From NCBI GenBank assembly GCA_035547755.1, contig DASZUG010000090.1, positions 62,001 through 126,000 on the forward strand: 64,000 bases of DNA, in the 5' to 3' direction. Position 1 is the first letter of the stretch, and every line of letters starts with the position of its first letter. The notes under the pieces were generated by a model. The model did not search any database. It saw nothing but the letters and a program-made list of their open reading frames with translations, and was not told where the DNA came from. The translations under genes were made by a program, and so were the position numbers. This DNA comes from Mesorhizobium_L sp035547755. GTDB taxonomy: Bacteria; Pseudomonadota; Alphaproteobacteria; Rhizobiales; Rhizobiaceae. Below, in pieces: positions 8,461 through 16,309 of this stretch.

Positions 8461-9297
8461 TTGACGAAAAGGTCGCATATCGAGACTGTTTGTCTGCTGG
8501 CGCCGGGTCTGATCGTGCTGGTGCTGTTGTTCATCGTGCCGCTTGCACGTTTTTTCTCGCTCGCCTTCACCGATCCCGCGGGCCCCTTCGCTACATTCGC
8601 CACATTGGGCGGAAGTGCTGTCTACCGCAGGGTCGCCTTGAACACTCTCCTGACCGCCATCGTGGTAACGGCCATCTGCGCGATTTTGGCATGGCCGGTT
8701 GCCTACGGGCTGAGCCGGCTCAAGGGGATCTGGTTCGGCCTTGCGCTCTACGGCGTGCTCTTCCCGTTCTGGATATCGGTCCTGGTGAGGACCTTCGCGT
8801 GGATGCTGCTGCTCGAACGCAACGGCCCGATCAACCGATTCCTGATGAGCCTCCATCTGATCGATCGTCCACTTGCCCTGCTTTTCAACAATACCGGCGT
8901 CGTGATCGGCATGGTGCATGTGCTCCTGCCTTACATGATCCTCCCGCTTTACAGCGCCATGGCGCGGGTCGACCGCCGCCTGCTACTTGCGAGCGATGGC
9001 CTTGGCGCCGGGTTATTCGATACGTTTAGGCGTATCTATTTTCCCCTGTGCCTGCCCGGACTGGCCGGCGGAGCCATATTCGTCTTTCTACTTTCACTGG
9101 GCTTTTTCATAACGCCGTCGCTGCTCGGCGGCTCGAACGCCATCAACCTTTCGATGCTGATCGCCAGCTTCGTGAACGATCGCCTGGCCTGGGCCTTGGC
9201 GGCCGCAGCTTCGATGCTGCTCCTGGCGGCGGTGCTGATCATTATCGGGATCGCAGCCAGGCTGTTGCCGCTCGAGAAAGGGGTTTTCGTGCGATGA
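8461..9297 (+). CDS. ABC transporter permease, PotB type
   Basis: Inner-membrane subunit (278 residues, about six helices) of a spermidine/putrescine-family importer. The start is TTG 8461, preceded by GGGGAGG about eleven bases upstream. The EAA-type loop is recognisable around residue 180 (SDGLGAGLFDTFRRIYFPLC), which places it in the polyamine/opine/amino-acid-derivative group. It follows the dehydrogenase after 41 bases and overlaps the second permease by four, so it belongs to the same operon. Confidence 0.92.
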   Translation: MTKRSHIETVCLLAPGLIVLVLLFIVPLARFFSLAFTDPAGPFATFATLGGSAVYRRVALNTLLTAIVVTAICAILAWPVAYGLSRLKGIWFGLALYGVLFPFWISVLVRTFAWMLLLERNGPINRFLMSLHLIDRPLALLFNNTGVVIGMVHVLLPYMILPLYSAMARVDRRLLLASDGLGAGLFDTFRRIYFPLCLPGLAGGAIFVFLLSLGFFITPSLLGGSNAINLSMLIASFVNDRLAWALAAAASMLLLAAVLIIIGIAARLLPLEKGVFVR

Positions 9298-10094
9298 GCA
9301 GACTTCCCCTTCCGCTCCGGATTTCGGCGAACGGCGCCTGCAGTCTGGTGCTCGCCTTCCTGGTTCTTCCCATCCTTTCCGTGGTGCCCGTCTCGTTCAA
9401 TCGTTCGAGTTTCATCTATCTGCCCCCGAAGGCCTATTCGGATGTCTGGTATGGCCGGTTCTTCGCGGATACCGAATGGCGCAGTTCGCTGCTGCACAGC
9501 ATCGAGGTGGCGCTTCTCGCCACAGCCATGGCGCTCGTTCTGGGAACCCTGGCGGCAATCGGACTTCGGCGTGTCGGTGGCCGGCTCCGCGCCGGTCTTG
9601 CCGCTCTTTTCCTTGCGCCGATGATCGTCCCCGTCATTGTCACGGCTGTGGCCTTCTATCGAAGCGCGCTTGATGTTGGGCTCAATGGCACGATCATCGG
9701 AATGAGCCTGGGCCATCTGCTGCTGGCGCTGCCTTTTGTCGTGATCAATGTCGGAATATCGCTGCGCGCGGTCGACCCGAACTGGATCCGCGCGGCGGAA
9801 GGACTGGGCGCCGGGCCATGGACGATCTTCCGCACAGTAACCCTGCCGCACGTCGTCCCGGGAATCGTCGGCGGCGCGGTGTTTTCCTTCGTCACGTCAT
9901 TCGATGAGGTTGTCATTGCGGTTTTCATGGCCGCCTACAGCAACAAGACCTTGCCGGTAAAAATCTGGGAATCGATCCGCCTGGAGTTCACGCCGGTTGT
10001 GGCGGTTGCAGCAACCATGATGATCCTGATCGCGATCGTGCTTTATGCCTGTGCGCAGGCGATTACGCCAAAGGCGCGGGAGGGCGGCCTATGA
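9294..10094 (+). CDS. ABC transporter permease, PotC type
   Basis: Second membrane subunit, 266 residues from ATG 9294, which overlaps the preceding stop (ATGA). Its coupling loop reads RAAEGLGAGPWTIFRTVTLP, the standard PotC motif, and about six hydrophobic segments are visible. It pairs with the PotB-like subunit and overlaps the ATPase gene by four bases at 10091-10094. The fixed order permease-permease-ATPase-binding protein differs from the E. coli potABCD order but is common in rhizobia. Confidence 0.92.
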   Translation: MSRLPLPLRISANGACSLVLAFLVLPILSVVPVSFNRSSFIYLPPKAYSDVWYGRFFADTEWRSSLLHSIEVALLATAMALVLGTLAAIGLRRVGGRLRAGLAALFLAPMIVPVIVTAVAFYRSALDVGLNGTIIGMSLGHLLLALPFVVINVGISLRAVDPNWIRAAEGLGAGPWTIFRTVTLPHVVPGIVGGAVFSFVTSFDEVVIAVFMAAYSNKTLPVKIWESIRLEFTPVVAVAATMMILIAIVLYACAQAITPKAREGGL

Positions 10095-11206
10095 CAGCTT
10101 CGGGCTTGTCCCTTCATATTGCCGGAGTCTCGAAGCGCTACGGATCCTTTAAGGCTCTTGAGCCAACCGACCTTGATGTCCGTGCCGGCGAATTCCTGAC
10201 GCTTCTGGGTCCCTCTGGCTCGGGAAAGACCACGCTGCTCAATCTCATCGCCGGTTACAGCGAGCCGAACGAGGGCGAGATCCGCATCGGCAAGCGCGAC
10301 GTCACGCGCCTGGCGGCCAGGCATCGCAATATCGGCATGGTGTTCCAGAACTATGCCCTATTTCCGCATATGACGGTGAGCGAGAATATCGGCTATGGGC
10401 TTGCCGTGCGGCGCGTGCCGAGCGAAGAGAGCGCCCGGCGCGTCGGCGAGATGCTCGCGCTGATGCAATTGGGCAGCTTTGCCGATCGTTCGATACAGCA
10501 ACTCTCCGGAGGTCAGCAGCAGCGCGTCGCGTTGGCGCGCGCGCTCGTGATCGAGCCTGATTTGCTCCTCATGGATGAGCCGTTGAGCGCACTCGACAAG
10601 CAACTGCGTCGTCAGGTCCAGCTTGAATTGCGTCGCCTGCATCTCAAGCATGGCCGCACGACCATCTACGTTACGCATGATCAGGAAGAGGCTCTTGTAC
10701 TCTCCGACCGCATCGCGGTGCTGGACCAGGGGCGCATTCAGCAATTGGGCCGCGCCGACGACCTCTACAACAACCCCGTCAATTCGTTCGTTGCGGGATT
10801 TATCGGGGAATCGAACCTCATTCCGGTAATCGTCAAATCTATTTCGGGCTCCCGGGCATTGGTCGAGTCAGAGGGGCTGCGGAAGAGCTTCACGGTCGAA
10901 GCGGGTCCAGGCATCGAGGCCGGCGGCAACGCACAACTGCTCGTTCGGCCGGAGCATCTGCTGATCACCGGAAAGATGGAAGGTGGCGGGTGCGATGGGA
11001 TTTCCGCTGAAATCATCGAGATCGCCTATCTCGGCGAACTCAATCAGTTCACGCTGTTGCTCGAAAGCGGACAAACCATGACAGCGAGGGAAGTTGCCGG
11101 CAGGTCACTTGGGCTTGGAGCCAAGGTCCATGTTTCGTGGAAGCCAGGCTGCGCCCGGGTGGTTACAAGCTCAACAAGGGAGAAGGAGAAAAAGTCCAAT
11201 GCATAG
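10091..11206 (+). CDS. ABC transporter ATP-binding protein, PotA type
   Basis: ATPase subunit of 371 residues. Walker A GPSGSGKTT is at about 40-48, the signature LSGGQQQRVALARAL near 139-153, Walker B LLLMDEPLSALD just after, and the switch histidine lies in VTHDQEEAL. A C-terminal TOBE regulatory domain (about 280-360) follows, as in PotA, CysA and MalK relatives. The start overlaps the permease by four bases and the end overlaps the binding-protein gene by eight bases, so expression is translationally coupled throughout the importer. Confidence 0.94.
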   Translation: MTASGLSLHIAGVSKRYGSFKALEPTDLDVRAGEFLTLLGPSGSGKTTLLNLIAGYSEPNEGEIRIGKRDVTRLAARHRNIGMVFQNYALFPHMTVSENIGYGLAVRRVPSEESARRVGEMLALMQLGSFADRSIQQLSGGQQQRVALARALVIEPDLLLMDEPLSALDKQLRRQVQLELRRLHLKHGRTTIYVTHDQEEALVLSDRIAVLDQGRIQQLGRADDLYNNPVNSFVAGFIGESNLIPVIVKSISGSRALVESEGLRKSFTVEAGPGIEAGGNAQLLVRPEHLLITGKMEGGGCDGISAEIIEIAYLGELNQFTLLLESGQTMTAREVAGRSLGLGAKVHVSWKPGCARVVTSSTREKEKKSNA

Positions 11207-12251
11207 GCGCACATTCCTGCTTTCCATGGCTGCCGGAGCGACCAGTCTCGCAACCGGCCTGCCCAGAGGAGCGCATGCCGCCGATCGGCCGTTTACCTTC
11301 GTGTCGTGGGGCGGCGCACTGTCTAAGGCCGAGGAGGACGCGTTTATCGATCCGTTCGGCAAGTTAAAGGGGATCAAGGTCGTCAATACCTCGCCCACCG
11401 AAACCGCCAAGATAAAGGCAATGGTCCAGGCAGGCTCGGTGGAATGGGACCTTGTCGATGTCGGCGGCCGGACCGTGTGGCAAGGAGCTGACGGCCATTT
11501 CCTCGAAAAGCTCGACATGTCGAAGATACCGAACGCCAAAGCGCTTGATCCGAAATGGATAGCGCCGAACGGCATCGCCACATCGACCGGCGCGACGATC
11601 ATCGCCTGGTCGACGAGCGCTTTTCCGGGAGGCGGCCCGCAATCCTGGGCCGACTTCTGGGACGTCAAACGCTTTCCCGGGCCACGCGGCCTCTACAAAT
11701 ACTTCTATTACAATTATGAGGCGGCGCTCCTCGCAGCGGGCCTTAAGAAGGAAGAAATCTATCCGTTCACGGACGAGAAGGCCAAAATGGCGCTCGGCAA
11801 GATCAAGGAGCTCAAGCCGCATGTTACGGTGTGGTGGGGAAGCGGCGCCCAGCCGCCGCAGCTACTTTCTTCTGGCGAACTGGCGATGGCTTCGGCGTGG
11901 AGCGGACGCGTCCTTGCCGCAGTCGAGGAAAAGGCTCCGGTGGGTTATACCTACAAGGACGGTATCGCCTGGGCGAACTGGTGGGTGATCCCGAAGGGCT
12001 CGCCCTATGTCGAGCTGGCGCATGAAGCAATCGATTACGCCCTCGCCCCCGAACAGCAGGCCAAGCTCCTAACGCTGAAGACTTATGGCCCGATCCTGAG
12101 TTCGGTGGCAGCCAACGCCGACGAGGCGACGAAGAAGATCCTCGTCATGGCGCCGGAAAACATCAAGGAGATGTTGATCATCAATGAGCGCGACGCCGGA
12201 ACCTACATGACCGACTACGCGGAAAAGTGGAACGAGTTGATGTTGCGGTAG
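11199..12251 (+). CDS. Periplasmic solute-binding protein, PotD type, twin-arginine-like signal
   Basis: Binding protein of 350 residues (ATG 11199, with AAGGAGAAAAAG upstream). The N-terminus MHRRTFLLSMAAGATSLA, ending at AHA-AD, looks like a twin-arginine export signal. The mature part starts with the SBP_bac_8 motif FTFVSWGGALSKAEEDAF, and the C-terminal half contains the aromatic-rich pocket segment IAWANWWVIPKGSP. That region in relatives binds cationic amines or amino-acid derivatives. It is the last importer gene, and a strong stem-loop follows before the oxidoreductase gene. The ligand is unknown; polyamine-like compounds are the default expectation. Confidence 0.92.
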   Translation: MHRRTFLLSMAAGATSLATGLPRGAHAADRPFTFVSWGGALSKAEEDAFIDPFGKLKGIKVVNTSPTETAKIKAMVQAGSVEWDLVDVGGRTVWQGADGHFLEKLDMSKIPNAKALDPKWIAPNGIATSTGATIIAWSTSAFPGGGPQSWADFWDVKRFPGPRGLYKYFYYNYEAALLAAGLKKEEIYPFTDEKAKMALGKIKELKPHVTVWWGSGAQPPQLLSSGELAMASAWSGRVLAAVEEKAPVGYTYKDGIAWANWWVIPKGSPYVELAHEAIDYALAPEQQAKLLTLKTYGPILSSVAANADEATKKILVMAPENIKEMLIINERDAGTYMTDYAEKWNELMLR

Positions 12252-12264
12252 CCTCAATATGTGA

Positions 12265-12291
12265 GCCTCCCCTGGATTTCTCCGGGGAGGC
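12265..12291 (+). other. Intercistronic stem-loop after the binding-protein gene
   Basis: A perfect 8-bp stem (GCCTCCCC / GGGGAGGC) around an 11-base loop sits 14 bases after the binding-protein stop and 41 bases before the oxidoreductase start. There is no T-run, so it is not a standard intrinsic terminator. Such hairpins in ABC-importer operons often block 3' exonuclease and raise the amount of upstream message relative to downstream genes, which is my inference here. Confidence 0.45.
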
Positions 12292-12331
12292 ATCCACGAC
12301 ACTCTCCTTCCGATAACTGCTCTGAGGGACC

Positions 12332-13633
12332 ATGAAACCGCAACCGGATGCTCTTCCAGCCAGCCTCTGGGCTGCTACAGCTGTGCCACGACCTTCCTAT
12401 GAGCATTTTACCAACGACGGTAGTGTCGACGTCGCCGTCATAGGCGCCGGCTTCACCGGATTGAGCACGGCCCTTCATCTGGCGCGCGCCGGACGCTCCG
12501 TTGCGGTGCTGGAGGCGTATGAACCGGGGTGGGGCGCATCGGGGCGCAATGGCGGCCAGATCATCGCCGGGCTGAAACATAATCCCGACCAACTGGAAGC
12601 TGAACTGGGAGCTACGCTCGGTACGGGCATGGCCCGTGAATATGGCGCGGGCGGGGATCTCGTCTTTTCACTTATTGATCGATATTCAATCCACTGCGAA
12701 GATCGGCGCAGCGGTTGGATCCAGGGCGCGCACGGGCCGAAGGCGATGCGCGAGTTCGTCAAGCCGCGATGCGACCAATGGAAAGCGCGGGGCGTCGATG
12801 CGCGGTTGCTTGACCAGGAGGAAATATCGCGCCTTGTCGGCTCAAGTCGCAGCGCCTATTGCGGCGGCTGGTTCGATCCGCGCGGCGGTGTGTTGCAGCC
12901 ACTTTCCTATGCGCGCGGACTCGCGGCAGCTGCCCAATCGGAAGGGGCCACGATCTATGCCGACGCTGCGGTGCGCCGGTTGCGCCAGGACAACGGCAAA
13001 TGGGAACTGGTCCTCGACGAAGGCAGTTTGCGGGCGCAAAAGGTCGTTCTGGCCACCAACGCTTATACTGACGATCTTTGGCCGGGACTCCGCAGGACTG
13101 TCATCCCGGTAACAAGCTTCCAAATAGCCACTCGTCCGCTCCCCGCCAGCATTCGCGAGACGATCCTGCCGGGCGGCCAAGGCGTTGCGGATACTCGCCG
13201 GCTCTTGCTCTATTTCCGCCTTGATCACGACGGAAGACTGCTGATGGGCGGCCGCAGCCCCGTCGACGATAATCCAAGGATGGAAGACGCCGCGTCCCTC
13301 AGATCGGCGATTGCGCGTATCTTTCCGCAGGCGGCCGGAGAGGAAACCGAGTTCGTCTGGAGCGGGCGGGTGGCCATTACGAAAGACGGCTTGCCGCATG
13401 CCCACATATTGGCGCCCGGCCTTTACGCGGCGCTCGGTTTCAATGGTCGTGGCGTTGCGGCCTGCACGGTCACCGGCAAGCTTATGGCGCAACTTGTCAA
13501 CGGGGCGGAACCCGGAGAGCTTCCCCTATTGGTGGCGACGCCTGATCCTTTCGTCTTCCATTCCTTGCGCAAGCTCGGCGTTTTTGCGGCCAGTCAATAT
13601 TATCGAGTGTTGGATAGGCTGGAGGCCCGATAA
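12332..13633 (+). CDS. FAD-dependent amine oxidoreductase, OrdL/PuuB-like (DAO family)
   Basis: A 433-residue flavoprotein expected to oxidise a primary or secondary amine. The FAD-binding motif VIGAGFTGLSTALHLARAG starts near residue 36, and the DAO-family segment WGASGRNGGQ is near 75-84. The closing FAD contact ALGFNGRGVAACTVTGK is near 385. Length and motifs fit gamma-glutamylputrescine oxidase and its many uncharacterised relatives. It ends the operon that begins with the CoA ligase. No gamma-glutamylputrescine synthetase or aldehyde dehydrogenase is nearby, so a classical Puu pathway is unlikely and the substrate is open. Confidence 0.9.
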   Translation: MKPQPDALPASLWAATAVPRPSYEHFTNDGSVDVAVIGAGFTGLSTALHLARAGRSVAVLEAYEPGWGASGRNGGQIIAGLKHNPDQLEAELGATLGTGMAREYGAGGDLVFSLIDRYSIHCEDRRSGWIQGAHGPKAMREFVKPRCDQWKARGVDARLLDQEEISRLVGSSRSAYCGGWFDPRGGVLQPLSYARGLAAAAQSEGATIYADAAVRRLRQDNGKWELVLDEGSLRAQKVVLATNAYTDDLWPGLRRTVIPVTSFQIATRPLPASIRETILPGGQGVADTRRLLLYFRLDHDGRLLMGGRSPVDDNPRMEDAASLRSAIARIFPQAAGEETEFVWSGRVAITKDGLPHAHILAPGLYAALGFNGRGVAACTVTGKLMAQLVNGAEPGELPLLVATPDPFVFHSLRKLGVFAASQYYRVLDRLEAR

Positions 13634-13639
13634 ATCTGG

Positions 13640-13915
13640 CATATCAAGATCGTCTCACCGGCGGGGCGCAGCATTGCCTGGCCATCATCGTGTTGATCGC
13701 GCACAGCGGGCCGTCGCGCCAATGGGAGAAATATTTCTGCGATGGCCGGCGCCAGCGGCTAGGTGGATTTGCCAGTCTCGCAGTCATCCAATTCGAAAAG
13801 GCCCCGGTAAGGTTGACCTCCGCCCATCTCAATGCAGCGATCTCTTCGCGACGGCAACCAGTCAGCACCCACAGGCGAGTGGTGTTGATCGCTTTCAGGT
13901 AAGACGCTATCGAGG
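13640..13915 (-). pseudogene. Decayed tyrosine-recombinase (phage integrase) fragment
   Basis: On the minus strand the text LTGCRREEIAALRWAEVNL (about 13868-13800) is the hallmark start of the catalytic domain of phage-type integrases, including the first catalytic arginine region. After a frameshift, a neighbouring frame continues the domain as ELDDCETGKST, stop, PLAPAIAEIFLPLARR. That matches the usual segment leading to the catalytic lysine and the next helix. The HxxR box and catalytic tyrosine are absent. The remnant is squeezed between the oxidoreductase and deacetylase genes, marking this point as an old integration boundary. It cannot be active. Confidence 0.7.
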
Positions 13916-13925
13916 GGGAAGCCGC

Positions 13926-14975
13926 CTACATGAAGCGGAAGGGCAGTCCCGACAGAAGCGCTTCGACATAGCGCTTCTTTTGGTAAAGCCCGTTCAGCGA
14001 GACCCGCGCGAGCAGAGTCGGCTGCGCGATGCTGGATGGACCAAGAACGCCGGGTTGCGTGGTGACGGCGACGAGAAATCCGGCTTCCGCCGTGGCCTGT
14101 GCCTCACGCTCGCCTGCTGCCGATGACCAGCCATAGGGATACGAAAACGAAAGGGGGCGAGTGGCGACATATTTTTCCACCGCATCTGTCGAACCCTTGA
14201 TTTCCTTGCGCAGTCTTTCGGCGCTCACTCTTTTGAGGTTCACATGTGTCAGCGTATGCGCACCGAGATGAACCAGGGGATCTTTCGCAAGCTGGCGCAG
14301 TTCGGGTTCGTTCATGATCAGATTGTCGACGATGGCCATCGGATCGATCTGATGAGATGCCGCTGCGTCATCCAGTCGCCGCACCGCCTCGTCTTCGTCG
14401 ACTGTTCCGACAAATGACGCCAGTCGGTCGAACGCGGCGAATTTCTGGGCGGTTGTGGCGGCGTTCACAAGTTCCGGTCCATGACCGAAATCGAACCGGA
14501 AAGAGGAAGCCTTCCGAGTCAACGCCGCGGCTGTCTCCCACCAGATGCTGCGGCTCCTCTCGACAAAGCCGGCGGTGATGAAGATCGTATAGGGGACACC
14601 GTGTTTGCGAAAAACCGGCGCCGCGAACTCCGCATTGTTCCGATAGCCGTCATCGAGCGTGAAGACGACGAATTTCCGCTTGTCCGACGGATCGGTCAGC
14701 AAAGTCGGCAGATCATGGAGATGGACCGGCGTCATCCCGCGCTCCTGCGCCGTCAGGATCGCGGTTTCCAGGAATTCCGGCGTCACTGACAGGATGGCAT
14801 TAGGATCGAACCGGGGCGGCCCTTTTTTCGGCAGAACATGATGCAGCGTGAAGATCACGCCCCGTCCAGCGGCGGCGGGGAAAAGCATCGGCGCGCGCGA
14901 AAGTGCGATCGCTTCCAGGCCGGCGCGGATCCCGCCATATTTGAGCTGTCTCATCGTCGGCTTCAGGGCAATCAT
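13926..14975 (-). CDS. Polysaccharide deacetylase family protein (NodB homology domain)
   Basis: Predicted carbohydrate-esterase-family-4 protein of 349 residues. Visible motifs: N-terminal HHVLP, the metal/catalytic aspartate pair in FTLDDGYRNN (about 107-112), the HxxxH metal motif in GAHTLTHVNL, and SYPYGW near the C-terminus. No signal peptide is evident, so it may act at the cytoplasmic face or be exported otherwise. ATG 14975 has GGGAGG nine bases upstream; a TTG at 14981 is too close to that site. It starts six bases after the ATP-grasp gene, so the two form an operon. It probably modifies a cell-surface glycan, but the substrate is not shown. Confidence 0.85.
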   Translation of the reverse strand: MIALKPTMRQLKYGGIRAGLEAIALSRAPMLFPAAAGRGVIFTLHHVLPKKGPPRFDPNAILSVTPEFLETAILTAQERGMTPVHLHDLPTLLTDPSDKRKFVVFTLDDGYRNNAEFAAPVFRKHGVPYTIFITAGFVERSRSIWWETAAALTRKASSFRFDFGHGPELVNAATTAQKFAAFDRLASFVGTVDEDEAVRRLDDAAASHQIDPMAIVDNLIMNEPELRQLAKDPLVHLGAHTLTHVNLKRVSAERLRKEIKGSTDAVEKYVATRPLSFSYPYGWSSAAGEREAQATAEAGFLVAVTTQPGVLGPSSIAQPTLLARVSLNGLYQKKRYVEALLSGLPFRFM

Positions 14976-14981
14976 ATCCAA

Positions 14982-16181
14982 CTACCTCCCGCCGATCCGA
15001 TGGTCCCGGCCAATCTTGAACACGCGTCTCGTAAGAACGCGCCAGGCTGTGAGAGGCAGATCGACCAGTCCCGGCACGGGATCGCGCATCGAAAACGTTG
15101 CCCATGACCGCACGGTCGCGAAGGAGCGCAGATACTCTGAAATGCTCAGCCGACCGTCGCGAACGAGCTTGGCCGCGGCGGTAGCATCCCGGGCGAGATA
15201 CATCCATGATGCCTTGGACCGCGCACTTTGTGACTGGACCTTGCCGCCTGCCGCCAGCGTCCACAGCATCGCCCCGAGGTCGAGGCCGGCGGCGCGGCAA
15301 AGCGCGAACCATGACCATGGACGGGGATTCACATCGAGCAGTTTCAGCGTACCATCTCGCTTGTCGCGCTTGAATTCGATCTCGACAAGACCGCTATGCG
15401 CGATCGAGGCGAGCAGCAGGCGCGCACCCGCCTTGGCTTCCGGTTCGTCCATCACTTCGACGAAGGTGCTGGTATAGCCGAAATCGATGGGATATTGCCG
15501 CGTCCGGCGCGCCGTGAATTCCGCCACGGGCGCACCCTCGTGCCAAAGGGCAGCGTAGGAGAACTGGCTTTCCCCACCGCCGGGAATCATTTCCTGCACG
15601 ACGACATTCTCCGGACCGACCTCCGCGACGGCTGCGCCATAGGCCGCAAGAAAGGAAGACTGATCGTCCGCGCGGATCACCTTCGCCTTGACGAAATGGG
15701 TGTCGCCGCCGCCCATGTGGGGCTTGAGAATGACCGGGAAAGTCAATTTCAGCTCGGCCGCCCGCTCCAGAGAGGCGATCCTGTAGGTTCTCGGGAAAGC
15801 GATGTCCAGTTCCTTCGCTCTTTGGTAAAGCAGAGGCTTTTCGCAAACCCATCGCAACGCCTCCCATTCCGGCAGCATGATGCGATAGAACTCGGACAGT
15901 TCGCGGCGGGATTGCGACACGAGACGAACTTCGGCATCGCCGGCGGGAACGAGCAGATGATCCTGCAGGCCATGCCGATATGCGGCGTCCAGAAGAAAAT
16001 CCAGCGCTCCGTCCTCATCCGCTCCCGCCCAGGACAGGGCGCCGTGTACATGACGTGACCAGCCAGGAAGCGCGCTGTCGTCGCTGACCAGCCAAACCGG
16101 TACGCCGAGCGCGCCGATGCTCCTAGCCAGGGCAAGTGAGCCATGCGCACCGCCCACGATTACAACACCTGGTTTACGCAC
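14982..16181 (-). CDS. ATP-grasp domain protein, carbamoyl-phosphate-synthase-like ligase
   Basis: A 399-residue protein of the ATP-grasp fold. It opens with a Rossmann-like pre-domain (VVIVGGAHGSLALARSIGAL) and continues with ATP contacts FPVILKPHMGGGDTHF, the hinge region VVVQEMIPGGGESQFSYA, and the metal-binding end LVEIEFKRDKRDG...LLDVNPRPW. Relatives join a carboxylate to an amine or thiol with ATP cleavage. About 90 residues after the core have no assigned fold. Its partner is the deacetylase downstream, so a role in decorating a polysaccharide with an amino acid or similar group is plausible but unproven. Confidence 0.85.
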   Translation of the reverse strand: MRKPGVVIVGGAHGSLALARSIGALGVPVWLVSDDSALPGWSRHVHGALSWAGADEDGALDFLLDAAYRHGLQDHLLVPAGDAEVRLVSQSRRELSEFYRIMLPEWEALRWVCEKPLLYQRAKELDIAFPRTYRIASLERAAELKLTFPVILKPHMGGGDTHFVKAKVIRADDQSSFLAAYGAAVAEVGPENVVVQEMIPGGGESQFSYAALWHEGAPVAEFTARRTRQYPIDFGYTSTFVEVMDEPEAKAGARLLLASIAHSGLVEIEFKRDKRDGTLKLLDVNPRPWSWFALCRAAGLDLGAMLWTLAAGGKVQSQSARSKASWMYLARDATAAAKLVRDGRLSISEYLRSFATVRSWATFSMRDPVPGLVDLPLTAWRVLTRRVFKIGRDHRIGGR

Positions 16182-16309
16182 CCGAATTCCTTCACAGTGC
16201 CCGATCGGCCGGTCATCTCTGCGAAATTCCGGCAGTAGCAGGTCTTTATGAAGAATTTGATGATGACGGCCGTTTACCGCGGGCTAACGACGTCGCCGAA
16301 CTGGAGGGT

